Shown in pieces: positions 14,474 to 22,557 of a stretch of 46,480 nucleotides of DNA. The position numbers and the translations under genes are program-made. The stretch comes from Candidatus Hydrothermarchaeota archaeon. GTDB taxonomy: Archaea; Hydrothermarchaeota; Hydrothermarchaeia; Hydrothermarchaeales; BMS3B. The first letter of the stretch is position 1; each line of letters opens with the position of its first letter. The notes under the pieces are model-generated. The model worked only from the letters and a program-made list of their open reading frames with translations. It had not been told where the DNA came from and did not search any database. Location of the stretch: the NCBI GenBank assembly GCA_015521615.1, contig WANW01000029.1, forward strand, positions 1-46,480. Direction: 5' to 3'.

Positions 14474-15652
14474 ATGAAGGCTGTTCTCGCATACTCAGGC
14501 GGACTCGATACCAGCGTTTGCGTTAAGCTGCTTCAGGAGAAGTATGGCTGCGAGGTTGTAACCGTCACCGTGGACGTGGGTTTAGCCAGAGAGGAGCTTC
14601 GCGAGGTTGAGGAGAAGGCGCGCTCTCTGGGGGTGGTGGAGCACTACACCATCGACGCAAGGGAGGAGTTCGCCCGGGAGTACATCTTCAGAGCGATAAA
14701 GGCCAATGCAAGCTACCAGGGCTACCCGCTGAGCACGGCGCTCGCGAGGCCGCTGATTGCAGAGAAGGTGGTGGAGGTGGCGGAGCGCGAGAACGCAGAG
14801 GCTCTCGCACATGGCGCCACCGGAAAGGGCAACGACCAGTTCCGCTTTGAGGCTGTGTTCAGGGCCCTGGCGCCGGATAAGAGGATAATCGCCCCCATAC
14901 GCGAGCTCAACCTCACGCGGAGGGAGAGCATCGCCTATGCCAAGAAGCACGGCATCGCCGTGCCAGTGGATGTGGAGAAGCCCTACAGCATAGACGAGAA
15001 CCTGTGGGGCAGGAGCATTGAGGGCGGTGCCCTGGAGGACCCCGCCTTTGTGCCGCCGGAGGAGATATACGAGTGGACACAGCTGCGCAGGCATAAGCCA
15101 GAAGTTGTGGAGGTGGAGTTTTCCCAGGGCACGCCTGTGAAGCTCAACGGAAGGGCACTTAAGCCGGTGGAGCTCATCCTGGAGGCGAACCGCCTAGCGG
15201 GTGAGCACGGCGTGGGCAGGATAGACATGATAGAGGACCGCATCCTGGGGCTCAAGGCGAGGGAAAACTACGAGTGCCCCGCGGCGGAGTTGCTTATAAC
15301 CGCCCACAGGGCGCTTGAGGCGCTGGTGCTCACGCGCAGGGAGCTCGCCTTCAAGGCGCAGGTGGAGGCGAGGTGGAGCGAACTGGTGTACTTTGGCTTG
15401 TGGAATGAACCACTGCGCCTCGCGCTGGACGCCTTTATAGACAGAACCCAGGAGCGCGTCTCAGGCAGGGTGAAGCTCAGGCTTCACCAGGGCAGTTGCA
15501 GAGTCGTTGCGAGAGAGTCGGAGAATGCCCTCTACTCCCTTGAGGCGGTCTCCTTCGATGACAAGAGCATGGACCAGCGCAGCGTGGAGGGAATGCTCCG
15601 CTACCACTCCCTTCAGGCGGAGATGTACTGGCGCACCCTGCGGAAGCGCTAA
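14474..15652 (+). CDS. argG: Argininosuccinate synthase
   Basis: 392 residues starting [14 protein letters not shown]. The ATG at 14474 is 7 nt from AGGAGG, whereas the in-frame ATG at 14468 is only one base away. The PP-loop SGGLDTS binds [15 protein letters not shown] and the [19 protein letters not shown] region bind citrulline and aspartate. It joins citrulline and aspartate in arginine synthesis; the partner argH is at 44859. It is flanked by the divergent tgt and a convergent AI-2E permease whose stop overlaps by 4 nt. Confidence 0.97.
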   Translation: MKAVLAYSGGLDTSVCVKLLQEKYGCEVVTVTVDVGLAREELREVEEKARSLGVVEHYTIDAREEFAREYIFRAIKANASYQGYPLSTALARPLIAEKVVEVAERENAEALAHGATGKGNDQFRFEAVFRALAPDKRIIAPIRELNLTRRESIAYAKKHGIAVPVDVEKPYSIDENLWGRSIEGGALEDPAFVPPEEIYEWTQLRRHKPEVVEVEFSQGTPVKLNGRALKPVELILEANRLAGEHGVGRIDMIEDRILGLKARENYECPAAELLITAHRALEALVLTRRELAFKAQVEARWSELVYFGLWNEPLRLALDAFIDRTQERVSGRVKLRLHQGSCRVVARESENALYSLEAVSFDDKSMDQRSVEGMLRYHSLQAEMYWRTLRKR

Positions 15653-16701
15653 TCCTCGCCTCTCACAAAGATGCGTACAAAGCCCAGCGCGGCGAAGATT
15701 ATTATAGGGCCGAGCAGAATGCCCTTGGCTCCGAGGCTTGCGGTGCCCGCGATGAACCCTATGAGGAGAGGCACCACCGGCACCCTGCCGGAGAAGCTCG
15801 CCACCAGCGGGCGGATCACCAGGTCTGGAAGCACACTGAGCACCGCAACGCATGTTATGAAGAAGAAGGCCGCCTTCGCGGCGCCATGGGCGAAGTACAG
15901 GTAGCCTGTCATCGGCGCGTAAACCAGCCAGCCACCCACGATGGGTATAAGCGTAAGCACGCCCGTGAGTGCCGCCAGCAGCCCCGCGAAGGGCAGTGCA
16001 AAGGCGTAGTAGACGCCGTAGGACAGCAAACCGGTGAAGAGGGCAGTGAGGAAGATACTGTAAACTATCTGCCTCAGCAGGGCGTCGAGGTAGCGGAAGT
16101 AGGTGACAATACGGGGGTCTGCTATGCCTGAGGCGAAGTTTTTGATGTCCTCCGCCCTCGTCACCAGGTAGAGCGCCACGAAGGTGCCCAGAAAGAGCTG
16201 GAAGAAGGCGCCGCCCAGAGCCTTGAAGAAACTCACCACCCCGCCGAACAGTGCCTGGAGCAGAGTCTCGTAGCCCTTTAGGCTGGTGAGCAGCTGCTGC
16301 ATTTCCTCAATGCTGAGCTTTGCAAGGCTGCTAATCTCCTGCTGAAGCAGGGCAATATACTCCTGAGCATTTACTCCTGCCACAGCAAGGGCCTGCTTCG
16401 CCTCTGGGGTGCTCAGCAGAAATAGCGCCTCCATCGCAACCCTGTATATCACATAAAAGAAGAAGATAAACCCGGGAAGAAGTACAAAGATAATAGTGAG
16501 GAGCATCGCCAGCCATCTACGCTTCAGGTGTGCCTCCAGATACGCCTCTATGGGATAAAGGAGGTAGAACACCACAAGCGCTATTGTCAGCGCAGGGTAA
16601 ATTGGCCTGAGCATGTAGAGCAGGAGAAGGAAGCCAAGAAAGATAAAACCTGCGAGAAGGAGTCCCTTCACCTGCCTCAAAGTCAGAGCTTCTCCAGCCA
16701 C
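15649..16701 (-). CDS. AI-2E family membrane transporter (PerM/YdiK type)
   Basis: 350 residues with about eight membrane segments. The pattern [25 protein letters not shown] near the N-terminus, a long soluble insert (about 100-170), then [23 protein letters not shown] and [24 protein letters not shown] is that of the AI-2E exporter family (PF01594). Family members move autoinducer-2, Na+/H+ or are uncharacterised; here the substrate is unknown. The start is uncertain: the GTG at 16701 overlaps the pilin-like gene by 19 nt, and an in-frame TTG seven codons later has a better-placed GGAG. Confidence 0.88.
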   Translation of the reverse strand: MAGEALTLRQVKGLLLAGFIFLGFLLLLYMLRPIYPALTIALVVFYLLYPIEAYLEAHLKRRWLAMLLTIIFVLLPGFIFFFYVIYRVAMEALFLLSTPEAKQALAVAGVNAQEYIALLQQEISSLAKLSIEEMQQLLTSLKGYETLLQALFGGVVSFFKALGGAFFQLFLGTFVALYLVTRAEDIKNFASGIADPRIVTYFRYLDALLRQIVYSIFLTALFTGLLSYGVYYAFALPFAGLLAALTGVLTLIPIVGGWLVYAPMTGYLYFAHGAAKAAFFFITCVAVLSVLPDLVIRPLVASFSGRVPVVPLLIGFIAGTASLGAKGILLGPIIIFAALGFVRIFVRGED

Positions 16702-16883
16702 TCCTTCATCGCCTCCATTGTCTGATTGAGAATTATCTCTGTATTGTTCACAAAGGCTGCGCCCGCGCTCTTCACTATCTCCATATATGTCCAGATTACA
16801 ACGATTACAATAACAATTATTCCCCCGAGGATTAGTATGTACTCAAGGGACGCCTGAGCACCTCTTTCTTCGAGTGGATTCAT
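16683..16883 (-). CDS. Small class III signal peptide (type IV pilin-like) protein
   Basis: 66 residues from the ATG at 16883; an in-frame TTG three codons earlier is less likely. The N-terminus reads MNPLEERGAQASLEYILILG, the class III signal of archaeal pilins, with cleavage expected between Ala and Gln (QASLEYIL, near the QxSxExxxL motif) by an EppA/PibD-type peptidase. One hydrophobic helix (about residues 12-35) follows, then a short polar tail, so this is a minor pilin or a membrane peptide. No Shine-Dalgarno is visible and a TATA-like TTTTAAATAA lies 15-24 nt upstream, suggesting a leaderless message. Confidence 0.8.
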   Translation of the reverse strand: MNPLEERGAQASLEYILILGGIIVIVIVVIWTYMEIVKSAGAAFVNNTEIILNQTMEAMKEWLEKL

Positions 16884-16970
16884 ATGAAACAATAAGATTA
16901 TTTAAAAGTCTCTTTAAAAAAGCTTTCCGGATTTTGCAGGAGATTTTTCCCTCCACCCAGAAGAGGTTCA

Positions 16971-17852
16971 TCAATCCAATCCCACCTCTATATTTAAAAG
17001 ACCTCTTATAATAAACCCTATAATAAACGTGAGAGACGCTATCCCCAGGCTAATTAGTGCCATTTCAAGAAATCTCTTTCTGAAGGGTATATCTCTGGCA
17101 ACAGAGATATAAAATGTGAATATGAGAATGACCAGAATCGCATTGAAAACTGTTATGCCAAGACATAGGTACAGGTTTTTGAAAATCAGATACGGAAGGA
17201 TTAAAAATAAAACCGTCATCACGTAGGTGATGCCTGTATAGACTGCTGCTTTGAACGGATTCCTGGCACCACCTTCAGATTTCACTGAGAGATACTCGGA
17301 TGCGGCCATTGAAAGGCTTGCTGCTATGCCGGTTATCAGGCCTGTTGCTGCTATGAGCCGGGTGTTTTGAAGGGCAAAGGTGAACCCCGCAAGGGCACCG
17401 GTGAGTTCCACCAGGGCGTCGCTGAGACCGAGAACCATGGAGCCAATGTATTTCAGCCGCTCCTCATCTATTAGATTTATGAGCTGCCTTTCATGCTCAT
17501 TTTCATCCTTAATTACAATCTGTGCCTCAGGCATTGACCTGGAAATTTCCTCATAGGTAAGCTGTGCCTGTTTTTCTCCTCTCTCCAGCAGCTTTATCCC
17601 GAATGTTATCCCGAATATTTTGGAAATTAAAAAATACTTCCAGACCTTCAATCTATTCGGTCCCACATCCCTGTGTGTATGCCTCTTCCAGAAGTTGTAG
17701 TGCTTAAGCTCATCCTGTGATATCCGACGTAAGATATTTCTGTTGTGGGGGTTCTTCACAGACCGGGACAGCTTCCTGTATATAAAATATTCTGTAATCT
17801 CATTCTTCTGTGCAGCGAGTAACTTCACAAAGTCTGGGGAGCCCTCCTTCAT
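16971..17852 (-). CDS. MbfA-like iron exporter: rubrerythrin domain fused to VIT1/CCC1 transporter
   Basis: 293 residues. The N-terminal 125 residues form a ferritin-like domain with ligands Glu18 or Glu21 (KNEITEYFIY), Glu48 and His51 (DELKHYNFW) and a second DENEHERQ helix around 115-122. The rest has about five membrane segments with VIT1 features: GLSDALVELTGALAGFTFAL and ASLSMAASEYLSVKSE. In MbfA this architecture senses and exports iron across the membrane; the same is likely here, perhaps also for manganese. The ATG at 17852 lacks a Shine-Dalgarno and sits about 20-30 nt from a TATA-like element at 17873-17882, which suggests a short or absent leader. Confidence 0.88.
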   Translation of the reverse strand: MKEGSPDFVKLLAAQKNEITEYFIYRKLSRSVKNPHNRNILRRISQDELKHYNFWKRHTHRDVGPNRLKVWKYFLISKIFGITFGIKLLERGEKQAQLTYEEISRSMPEAQIVIKDENEHERQLINLIDEERLKYIGSMVLGLSDALVELTGALAGFTFALQNTRLIAATGLITGIAASLSMAASEYLSVKSEGGARNPFKAAVYTGITYVMTVLFLILPYLIFKNLYLCLGITVFNAILVILIFTFYISVARDIPFRKRFLEMALISLGIASLTFIIGFIIRGLLNIEVGLD

Positions 17853-17872
17853 GCTGAGACCTACGTATTGCT

Positions 17873-17882
17873 GATATTTAAC
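17873..17882. promoter_or_regulatory. Shared, near-palindromic TATA element between divergent genes
   Basis: GATATTTAAC on the plus strand reads GTTAAATATC on the minus. It lies about 20-30 nt from the ATG of the MbfA-like gene on the left and about 30 nt from the ATG at 17911 on the right, so one element may serve both short-leader transcripts. Confidence 0.4.
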
Positions 17883-17910
17883 TTATGTCGTTATCCTGCA
17901 GGTTTTTTAT

Positions 17911-18174
17911 ATGAGACTCAAAGGCATCGCCTGCTTTTCGGGCACCTGTGGCGGCGCGACGAGCAGGGTTAAAATCTACTTTGAGGAGAGGGGCAACATT
18001 TTCTACTGGGATGAGCTTTTTCCCCGCAGAGTTAAACGCTCACCTGCGGGAAAAGTTGGAAAAGCAGAAATTAAAAAGGTGATTTCAACCCTGAGACGCG
18101 AACTTTCAAAGCGCCGCTTCACCAGCGATGCCTACTATCTCCGCAAGGCGTTACATGGGCTTACGGGAGAGTAG
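17911..18174 (+). CDS. Hypothetical basic protein, 87 aa
   Basis: I do not recognise this protein. It begins RLKGIACFSGTCGGATSRVK, with two cysteines in SGTCGG, and continues with aromatic YFEERGNIFYWDELFP and a basic C-terminal half (KAEIKKVISTLRRELSKRRF). The strand-rich first half and the helical, lysine-rich second half could bind nucleic acid, but that is a guess. No Shine-Dalgarno is seen, and the T-rich run just before the ATG fits a leaderless start. Codon use resembles the neighbours, which supports a real gene. Confidence 0.55.
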   Translation: MRLKGIACFSGTCGGATSRVKIYFEERGNIFYWDELFPRRVKRSPAGKVGKAEIKKVISTLRRELSKRRFTSDAYYLRKALHGLTGE

Positions 18175-18180
18175 CCAAAA

Positions 18181-18190
18181 GTATATATAC
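18181..18190 (+). promoter_or_regulatory. TATA box of the 42-aa zinc ribbon gene
   Basis: GTATATATAC, a strong palindromic TATA sequence, 36 nt before the ATG at 18226; the leader contains GGAGGT. Confidence 0.5.
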
Positions 18191-18225
18191 CACCAACTCC
18201 AGTCTTAGAAATTGGAGGTAGTAAT

Positions 18226-18354
18226 ATGGGACAGTATTACCACTGTGCAAGATGTAATGGCATCTTTGAGCACACTGAGGGTGCCTGGGCCAAGTGCCCG
18301 AGCTGCGGAGCTATGGCGGTGACCCAGGTAGAGGTCACCGGCAGGCACGGCTAA
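18226..18354 (+). CDS. 42-residue zinc ribbon protein
   Basis: A short gene with strong signals: a TATA box at 18181-18190, GGAGGT five or so bases before the ATG, and a T-rich terminator after the stop. The protein begins MGQYYHCARCNGIFEHT and continues with KCPSCGAMAVTQVEV, giving two CxxC pairs (HCARC and KCPSC) spaced as in a rubredoxin-like zinc ribbon. It could bind nucleic acid or another protein; no function can be assigned. Well-separated promoter and terminator show it is expressed alone. Confidence 0.8.
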   Translation: MGQYYHCARCNGIFEHTEGAWAKCPSCGAMAVTQVEVTGRHG

Positions 18355-18365
18355 ACCTTTCACCC

Positions 18366-18380
18366 TCTTTTTATTTTTGT
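18366..18380 (+). terminator. T-rich terminator after the zinc ribbon gene
   Basis: CTTTTTATTTTTGTG begins about 11 nt after the stop at 18354, a typical archaeal oligo-T end. It lies just before the promoter of the next gene. Confidence 0.55.
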
Positions 18381-18398
18381 GTTACATTTCACGTAACA
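18380..18398. promoter_or_regulatory. Inverted repeat operator candidate before the HTH-ppsA operon
   Basis: TGTTAC, seven bases, GTAACA: a perfect 6-7-6 inverted repeat just upstream of the TATA-like TTTATATT at 18403-18410. Position next to the BRE suits a regulator of this promoter, perhaps the encoded HTH protein itself. The inner TTTCACGTAAC also occurs in the argG promoter at 14432-14442. Confidence 0.45.
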
Positions 18399-18448
18399 AA
18401 AGGTTTATATTGTACGGGGGGCATTCTCTATTTGCTGTGTGATGTGAC

Positions 18449-18886
18449 ATGGTAGTAACACTTTCCAGGGTTGAGGAGCTGTTTGACAGGCTTGTTAAGG
18501 AGATTGGCGGCAGGGTGGTCGCCTCTCCGGAGCCTGGTAAGTATCTGAAGAAGCTGAGGGAGGATGCTGGCATAACCCAGGAGGAGCTTGCCAGGCTCCT
18601 CGAACTGCGCAGGGAGAGCATCTCTCGCATAGAGAACGGTACAATAACACCCACGCTGAGCTATGTGCGCAGATTTGCGAGGGTGATAGCAGCGCTGAAG
18701 ATAGTGCGTGAACTTCTGGCTCAGGAAGAAATGTCGATGCTCGCAGGGCAGCGTGGTGCAAGCTTTTCACTGCGCCTCCTCAGGCTTTGCCTGGACTTCT
18801 CTGCGCAGGAACTCAAGCAAATATCAGAACTGGGGGTTAGGGGTTATCAACGCACAAAGAAAAAAGCGTTAAGGAGGATAAAATGA
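18449..18886 (+). CDS. XRE-type helix-turn-helix regulator coupled to ppsA
   Basis: 145 residues. The helix-turn-helix lies near residues 32-86: YLKKLREDAGITQEELARLL, then RRESISRIENGTITPTLSYV, a standard Cro/XRE fold. The first 30 and last 60 residues are helical; the tail GVRGYQRTKKKALRRIK is basic. The stop overlaps the ppsA start by 4 nt, so this regulator is made with phosphoenolpyruvate synthase and probably controls their shared promoter. The inverted repeat at 18380-18398 is the likely site. The effector is unknown. Confidence 0.85.
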   Translation: MVVTLSRVEELFDRLVKEIGGRVVASPEPGKYLKKLREDAGITQEELARLLELRRESISRIENGTITPTLSYVRRFARVIAALKIVRELLAQEEMSMLAGQRGASFSLRLLRLCLDFSAQELKQISELGVRGYQRTKKKALRRIK

Positions 18887-21153
18887 TGAACATAGCATGG
18901 TTTGAGGATCTGGGTAAGGACGACGTAGCGATAGCTGGCGGCAAGGGTGCCAACCTGGGGGAGATGGTGAAAGCAGGCCTGCCCGTACCTCCCGGCTTTG
19001 TTGTTACGGCACAGGCATACTCCTACTTCCTGAAGGAGAGCGGCCTTGCCGAGAGGATAATGGAGATTCTGCGCGACACCGATGTGGATAACAACGACGA
19101 GCTTACAAAGGCTTCACAGGAGATACGCGAGCTTATAACCTCCTCGCCTATGCCAGAGGCTCTTGCAAAGGAGATACTTGAGAACTACCACAAGCTATCG
19201 CAGAGGGTGGGTAAAGAGGAGGAGTTCGTGGCTGTTAGAAGCTCTGCCACTGCCGAGGACCTGCCAGGTGCAAGCTTCGCTGGGCAGCAGGATACCTTTT
19301 TGAATGTAAAGGGCGATGAGGTAATAGAGTACGTGCGCCGGTGCTGGAGCTCTCTTTTCACCCCCCGCGCCATCTTCTACCGCGAGAAGAAGGGTTTCGC
19401 CCATGAGCGCGTGGCTATTGCAGTGGTTGTGCAGAAGATGGTCAACGCAGAAAAGGCAGGGGTTATGTTCTCAGTGCACCCGGCGACTGGAGAGAAGGAC
19501 AAGATTGTGATAGAGGCTGCCTGGGGACTAGGTGAGGGAGTGGTCTCCGGTACGGTTACGCCGGACCACTACGTGGTTGACAAGAATAGCAACAAGCTCC
19601 TGCACAAGGAGATTGCCATGAAGGAGATAATGTTCACAAAGGACGAGAAGACTGGCAAGACAGTCAAGGTTAAGCTCCCACCCGAGCGCGCGGGGGCGCA
19701 GGTGCTCACCGAGGAGGAGATTGCCCAACTCGCGGAGCTTGGCAAGAAGGTGGAGGAGCACTTTGGCTCACCCCAGGATATAGAGTGGGCCTATGAGGCG
19801 GGTGAACTATACCTGCTGCAGTCGAGGCCTATAACTGTGCTTTACGAGAAGGAGGCCGAAGAAGAGGAGGAGAGCGAAGCGAAAGAGGTGCTTGTCAAGG
19901 GTTTAGCCGCAAGTCCCGGGATAGGCTCCGGTAAGGTTAAGGTAATATTCAGTGTAGATGAGCTGGACAAGATAAAGGAGGGAGACGTGCTCGTTACGAC
20001 GATGACAAACCCTGACATGGTGCCCGCAATGAAGCGTGCCTCGGCAATAGTCACCGACGAAGGCGGAATGACTTGCCACGCTGCTATTGTGAGCCGTGAG
20101 CTCGGCATACCCTGCGTCGTGGGTACCGGAGAGGCAACGAAGGTGCTGAGCGACGGGATGGAGGTGACCGTAGACGGCACCCGAGGCGTTGTGTACCGCG
20201 GGCTGACGAAGGTGAAGGAAGAGAAGCGGGAGGAGGCGGTGGCGGCGGCGCCGCCCAAGATAGTAACTGCCACAGAGATAAAGGTGAACATCAGCATACC
20301 CGAGGTTGCACCCAGGGTCGCGCCCATTGCGGATGGCGTTGGCCTGCTGCGCGTGGAGCACCTCATTCTGGGCATAGGCAAGCATCCGATGAAGTTCATC
20401 CGCGAGGGCAGAGAGGAGGAGCTGATAGAGAAGATTGCCGAGGGCGTGCGCAAGGTGGCGCAGCCCTTCTATCCCAAGCCGGTGTGGTACCGCACCCTCG
20501 ACGCACCCACAGATGAGTTCCGTGGTCTTGAGGGAGGCGAAGATGAGCCTGTGGAGCACAATCCCATGCTCGGCTGGCGTGGTGTTCGCCGCGCCATAGA
20601 CCAGCCGGAGCTGCTCAGAGCTGAATTCAAGGCTATCAAGAAGCTTGTGGACGAAGGCTACACCAACATCGGCGTTATGATACCCCTGGTGCAGCATCCT
20701 GAGGAGCTGCGCAGGGCGAAGGAGATTGCCCGCGAGGTGGGACTTGAGCCTCACCGTGACGTCAAGTTCGGTATAATGGTGGAGATTCCAGCGGCGGCGC
20801 TGATTATAGAGGACTTCATCCGTGAGGGCGTGGACTTCATAAGCTTTGGCACCAACGACCTTACTCAGTACACCCTTGCGGTGGACAGGAACAACGAGCG
20901 CGTAGCAAAGCTGTACACCGAGAAGCACCCGGCAGTGATGAAGCTCATAGAGATGGTGATAAAGGCGTGCCGCGCCCACGGCGTGGAAACAAGCATCTGC
21001 GGCCAGGCGGGTAGCGACCCGGAGGTTGCAAAGCGCCTTGTGGAGTTCGGAATCTCCAGCATCTCCGCAAATCCTGATGCGGTGCAGGCGATACGTGAGA
21101 TGGTCGCGAGAACGGAGCTCAGGTTGCTGCTGGACAGGGCACGGGAGGGGTAG
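18883..21153 (+). CDS. ppsA: Phosphoenolpyruvate synthase
   Basis: 756 residues, normal length. The N-terminal ATP-grasp domain begins IAWFEDLGKDDVAIAGGKGANLGEM and includes AVRSSATAEDLPGASFAGQ. The swivelling domain carries the phospho-histidine His399 in GGMTCHAAIVSREL. The C-terminal TIM barrel has GVGLLRVEHL, FGTNDLTQYTLAVDRN and the active Cys in TSICGQAGSDPE. It makes PEP from pyruvate and ATP for gluconeogenesis. The gene starts ATGATG, with AAGGAGG before it, and overlaps the HTH gene by 4 nt. Confidence 0.97.
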   Translation: MMNIAWFEDLGKDDVAIAGGKGANLGEMVKAGLPVPPGFVVTAQAYSYFLKESGLAERIMEILRDTDVDNNDELTKASQEIRELITSSPMPEALAKEILENYHKLSQRVGKEEEFVAVRSSATAEDLPGASFAGQQDTFLNVKGDEVIEYVRRCWSSLFTPRAIFYREKKGFAHERVAIAVVVQKMVNAEKAGVMFSVHPATGEKDKIVIEAAWGLGEGVVSGTVTPDHYVVDKNSNKLLHKEIAMKEIMFTKDEKTGKTVKVKLPPERAGAQVLTEEEIAQLAELGKKVEEHFGSPQDIEWAYEAGELYLLQSRPITVLYEKEAEEEEESEAKEVLVKGLAASPGIGSGKVKVIFSVDELDKIKEGDVLVTTMTNPDMVPAMKRASAIVTDEGGMTCHAAIVSRELGIPCVVGTGEATKVLSDGMEVTVDGTRGVVYRGLTKVKEEKREEAVAAAPPKIVTATEIKVNISIPEVAPRVAPIADGVGLLRVEHLILGIGKHPMKFIREGREEELIEKIAEGVRKVAQPFYPKPVWYRTLDAPTDEFRGLEGGEDEPVEHNPMLGWRGVRRAIDQPELLRAEFKAIKKLVDEGYTNIGVMIPLVQHPEELRRAKEIAREVGLEPHRDVKFGIMVEIPAAALIIEDFIREGVDFISFGTNDLTQYTLAVDRNNERVAKLYTEKHPAVMKLIEMVIKACRAHGVETSICGQAGSDPEVAKRLVEFGISSISANPDAVQAIREMVARTELRLLLDRAREG

Positions 21154-21779
21154 TGCCTCCTTTTATTCTTTTTCCTATGGCGAAGGGTATGCATGGAATT
21201 TTCCCGGAGAGGCGGGACTTCATCGAGGGGCTGGCACTTCTCACTCTCGGGAGCGTTGCAGGCAGTATATTCATAACTCTGCTATATCTTGTGCATCCAG
21301 GATCCGCTCCTGCCGTGGCCAGCGTCGCAATGCAGGTGGTTAACACAAAGGTTGAGGCGGCGAGAAGCGCAGGTCTCGGGATGGAGGCCGGAATTTTTTT
21401 CGCCAACTTACTGGCAGTGTGCATAATCATCCTTTTTCCCGCATTCGCATATCGTGTTGAGAGGGACAGGAGGTTTGCCTACTCCACTGTGCCAAGGCTC
21501 ATGATGGTACTCATAGGCTTTGAGAGCATAGGCCTGACCTCCCCACCACTCCTGGACCTCAAGGGCTATGTACTCTTCCTCCTCTACCTCCTTCCCCATG
21601 GCACATTTGAGCTCAGCTCCCTCGCAATAGCATACACCATAGCAAGGAAAGGAGGTTTTTCCCAGGGCGCTGGAGCAAGGGCTCTCCTCGCCCTTCTACT
21701 TCTAATCCCTGCAGCTTATATAGAGGTGCACATCTCTCTGAGCTTTGCGCAGCACACCATCCAGGCACTGCCCGGCTAG
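21153..21779 (+). CDS. SpoIIM/DUF95-like membrane protein
   Basis: 208 residues from a GTG overlapping the ppsA stop (TAGTG) with GGGAGGGG just upstream; ATGs at 21177 or 21189 are alternatives that lack this signal. About five membrane segments are seen. The marker is LYLLPHGTFELSSLAIAYTIA, like the PHGxxEL/I motif of SpoIIM family proteins. Archaeal members may act in membrane or vesicle remodelling, but no role is established. The stop converges with the DUF1573 gene, with a 4-nt overlap. A T-rich stretch at 21159-21173 inside the first codons might terminate part of the ppsA transcript. Confidence 0.72.
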   Translation: MPPFILFPMAKGMHGIFPERRDFIEGLALLTLGSVAGSIFITLLYLVHPGSAPAVASVAMQVVNTKVEAARSAGLGMEAGIFFANLLAVCIIILFPAFAYRVERDRRFAYSTVPRLMMVLIGFESIGLTSPPLLDLKGYVLFLLYLLPHGTFELSSLAIAYTIARKGGFSQGAGARALLALLLLIPAAYIEVHISLSFAQHTIQALPG

Positions 21780-22537
21780 TCCACCTGATTCAGCCTTATC
21801 CTTACCGTCGCCACGGGGTCTATGGGGTCATTGCTGTATATGTACACCTCACGGATGATGTAGCCTCTCAGGTCAGGGTGAACAGTGGGGTCATAGTACA
21901 CCTTCAGGATAGCGGTCTCACCAGGCGCAAGCCTTGCACTCCAGTCAGCAGGCCCGCTGCCCTCGCCCATGTCCATTCCAAACCTTGGTCCCTCAACACC
22001 GTTAACCACAAGCGAGGCGGTTGTGCACCCGCAGGAGGTGGCCAGGTTTGTGATTACCAGCTCCTTCTTGCCCTCATTCTTAATGTGGAATATGGTTTCA
22101 ATCACTCCGCCTCGAACGCTCACATTGCCCAGGTCAGCACTAACCGGAAACACGTTTATCTGTGGTCTATCCTTTGGAGCGTTTTTAATCAGGTACTCCC
22201 TGAACTCTGCCTTTGCGGCCTCATCCCTGAAGGAGTCCATGCCGTACCTCGCAACATACTTGCTAATCACCTGCATTTTACTCATACCAGAGTCTATTAA
22301 ACCATCGGCATAGGCCTTGCGCTCTATGGCAAGTTCACAGCACTTTGCACTTATAGGTTCACCACAGCACGGACACTGAAAGATGTTGTAAATCTCATCA
22401 TAGCTTACCTGAACCCCATTGCTAGAAGGTAAAGCCGAAAATTTGGCCGCCACAAGTCCACTTGCACCGCCGAGAAGAAAAACCAGCATAAGGAGAGCGG
22501 CAATGTATCTTCTATCAGCCGGGATTCCTATCATCAT
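21776..22537 (-). CDS. Membrane-anchored CcmH-like plus DUF1573 protein
   Basis: 253 residues. A single membrane anchor (11-31) is followed by an outward-facing region. Residues 50-100, with FQCPCCGEPISAKCCELA, then GLIDSGMSKMQVISKYVARYG, recall CcmH/CycL (CPxCxG... then GxSxxEIxxYxxxRYG), which handles apocytochrome c cysteines. Residues 125-250 are DUF1573, an immunoglobulin-like domain with TSCGCTTASL and strands such as FHIKNEGKKELVITNL. The two domains together suggest an extracytoplasmic thiol or metal-handling protein. It is co-directional with the flippase upstream (20-nt gap). The CcmC-like protein at 12666 is a possible partner. Confidence 0.75.
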   Translation of the reverse strand: MMIGIPADRRYIAALLMLVFLLGGASGLVAAKFSALPSSNGVQVSYDEIYNIFQCPCCGEPISAKCCELAIERKAYADGLIDSGMSKMQVISKYVARYGMDSFRDEAAKAEFREYLIKNAPKDRPQINVFPVSADLGNVSVRGGVIETIFHIKNEGKKELVITNLATSCGCTTASLVVNGVEGPRFGMDMGEGSGPADWSARLAPGETAILKVYYDPTVHPDLRGYIIREVYIYSNDPIDPVATVRIRLNQVD

Positions 22538-22557
22538 TAACTCTTTGCTGGTGCCTT

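Noticed and set aside
19903-20979. Long open frame (358 codons) on the minus strand
   Set aside because: It lies wholly opposite ppsA, whose protein is unmistakable; the frame is open only because of ppsA codon bias and has no promoter or known domain.
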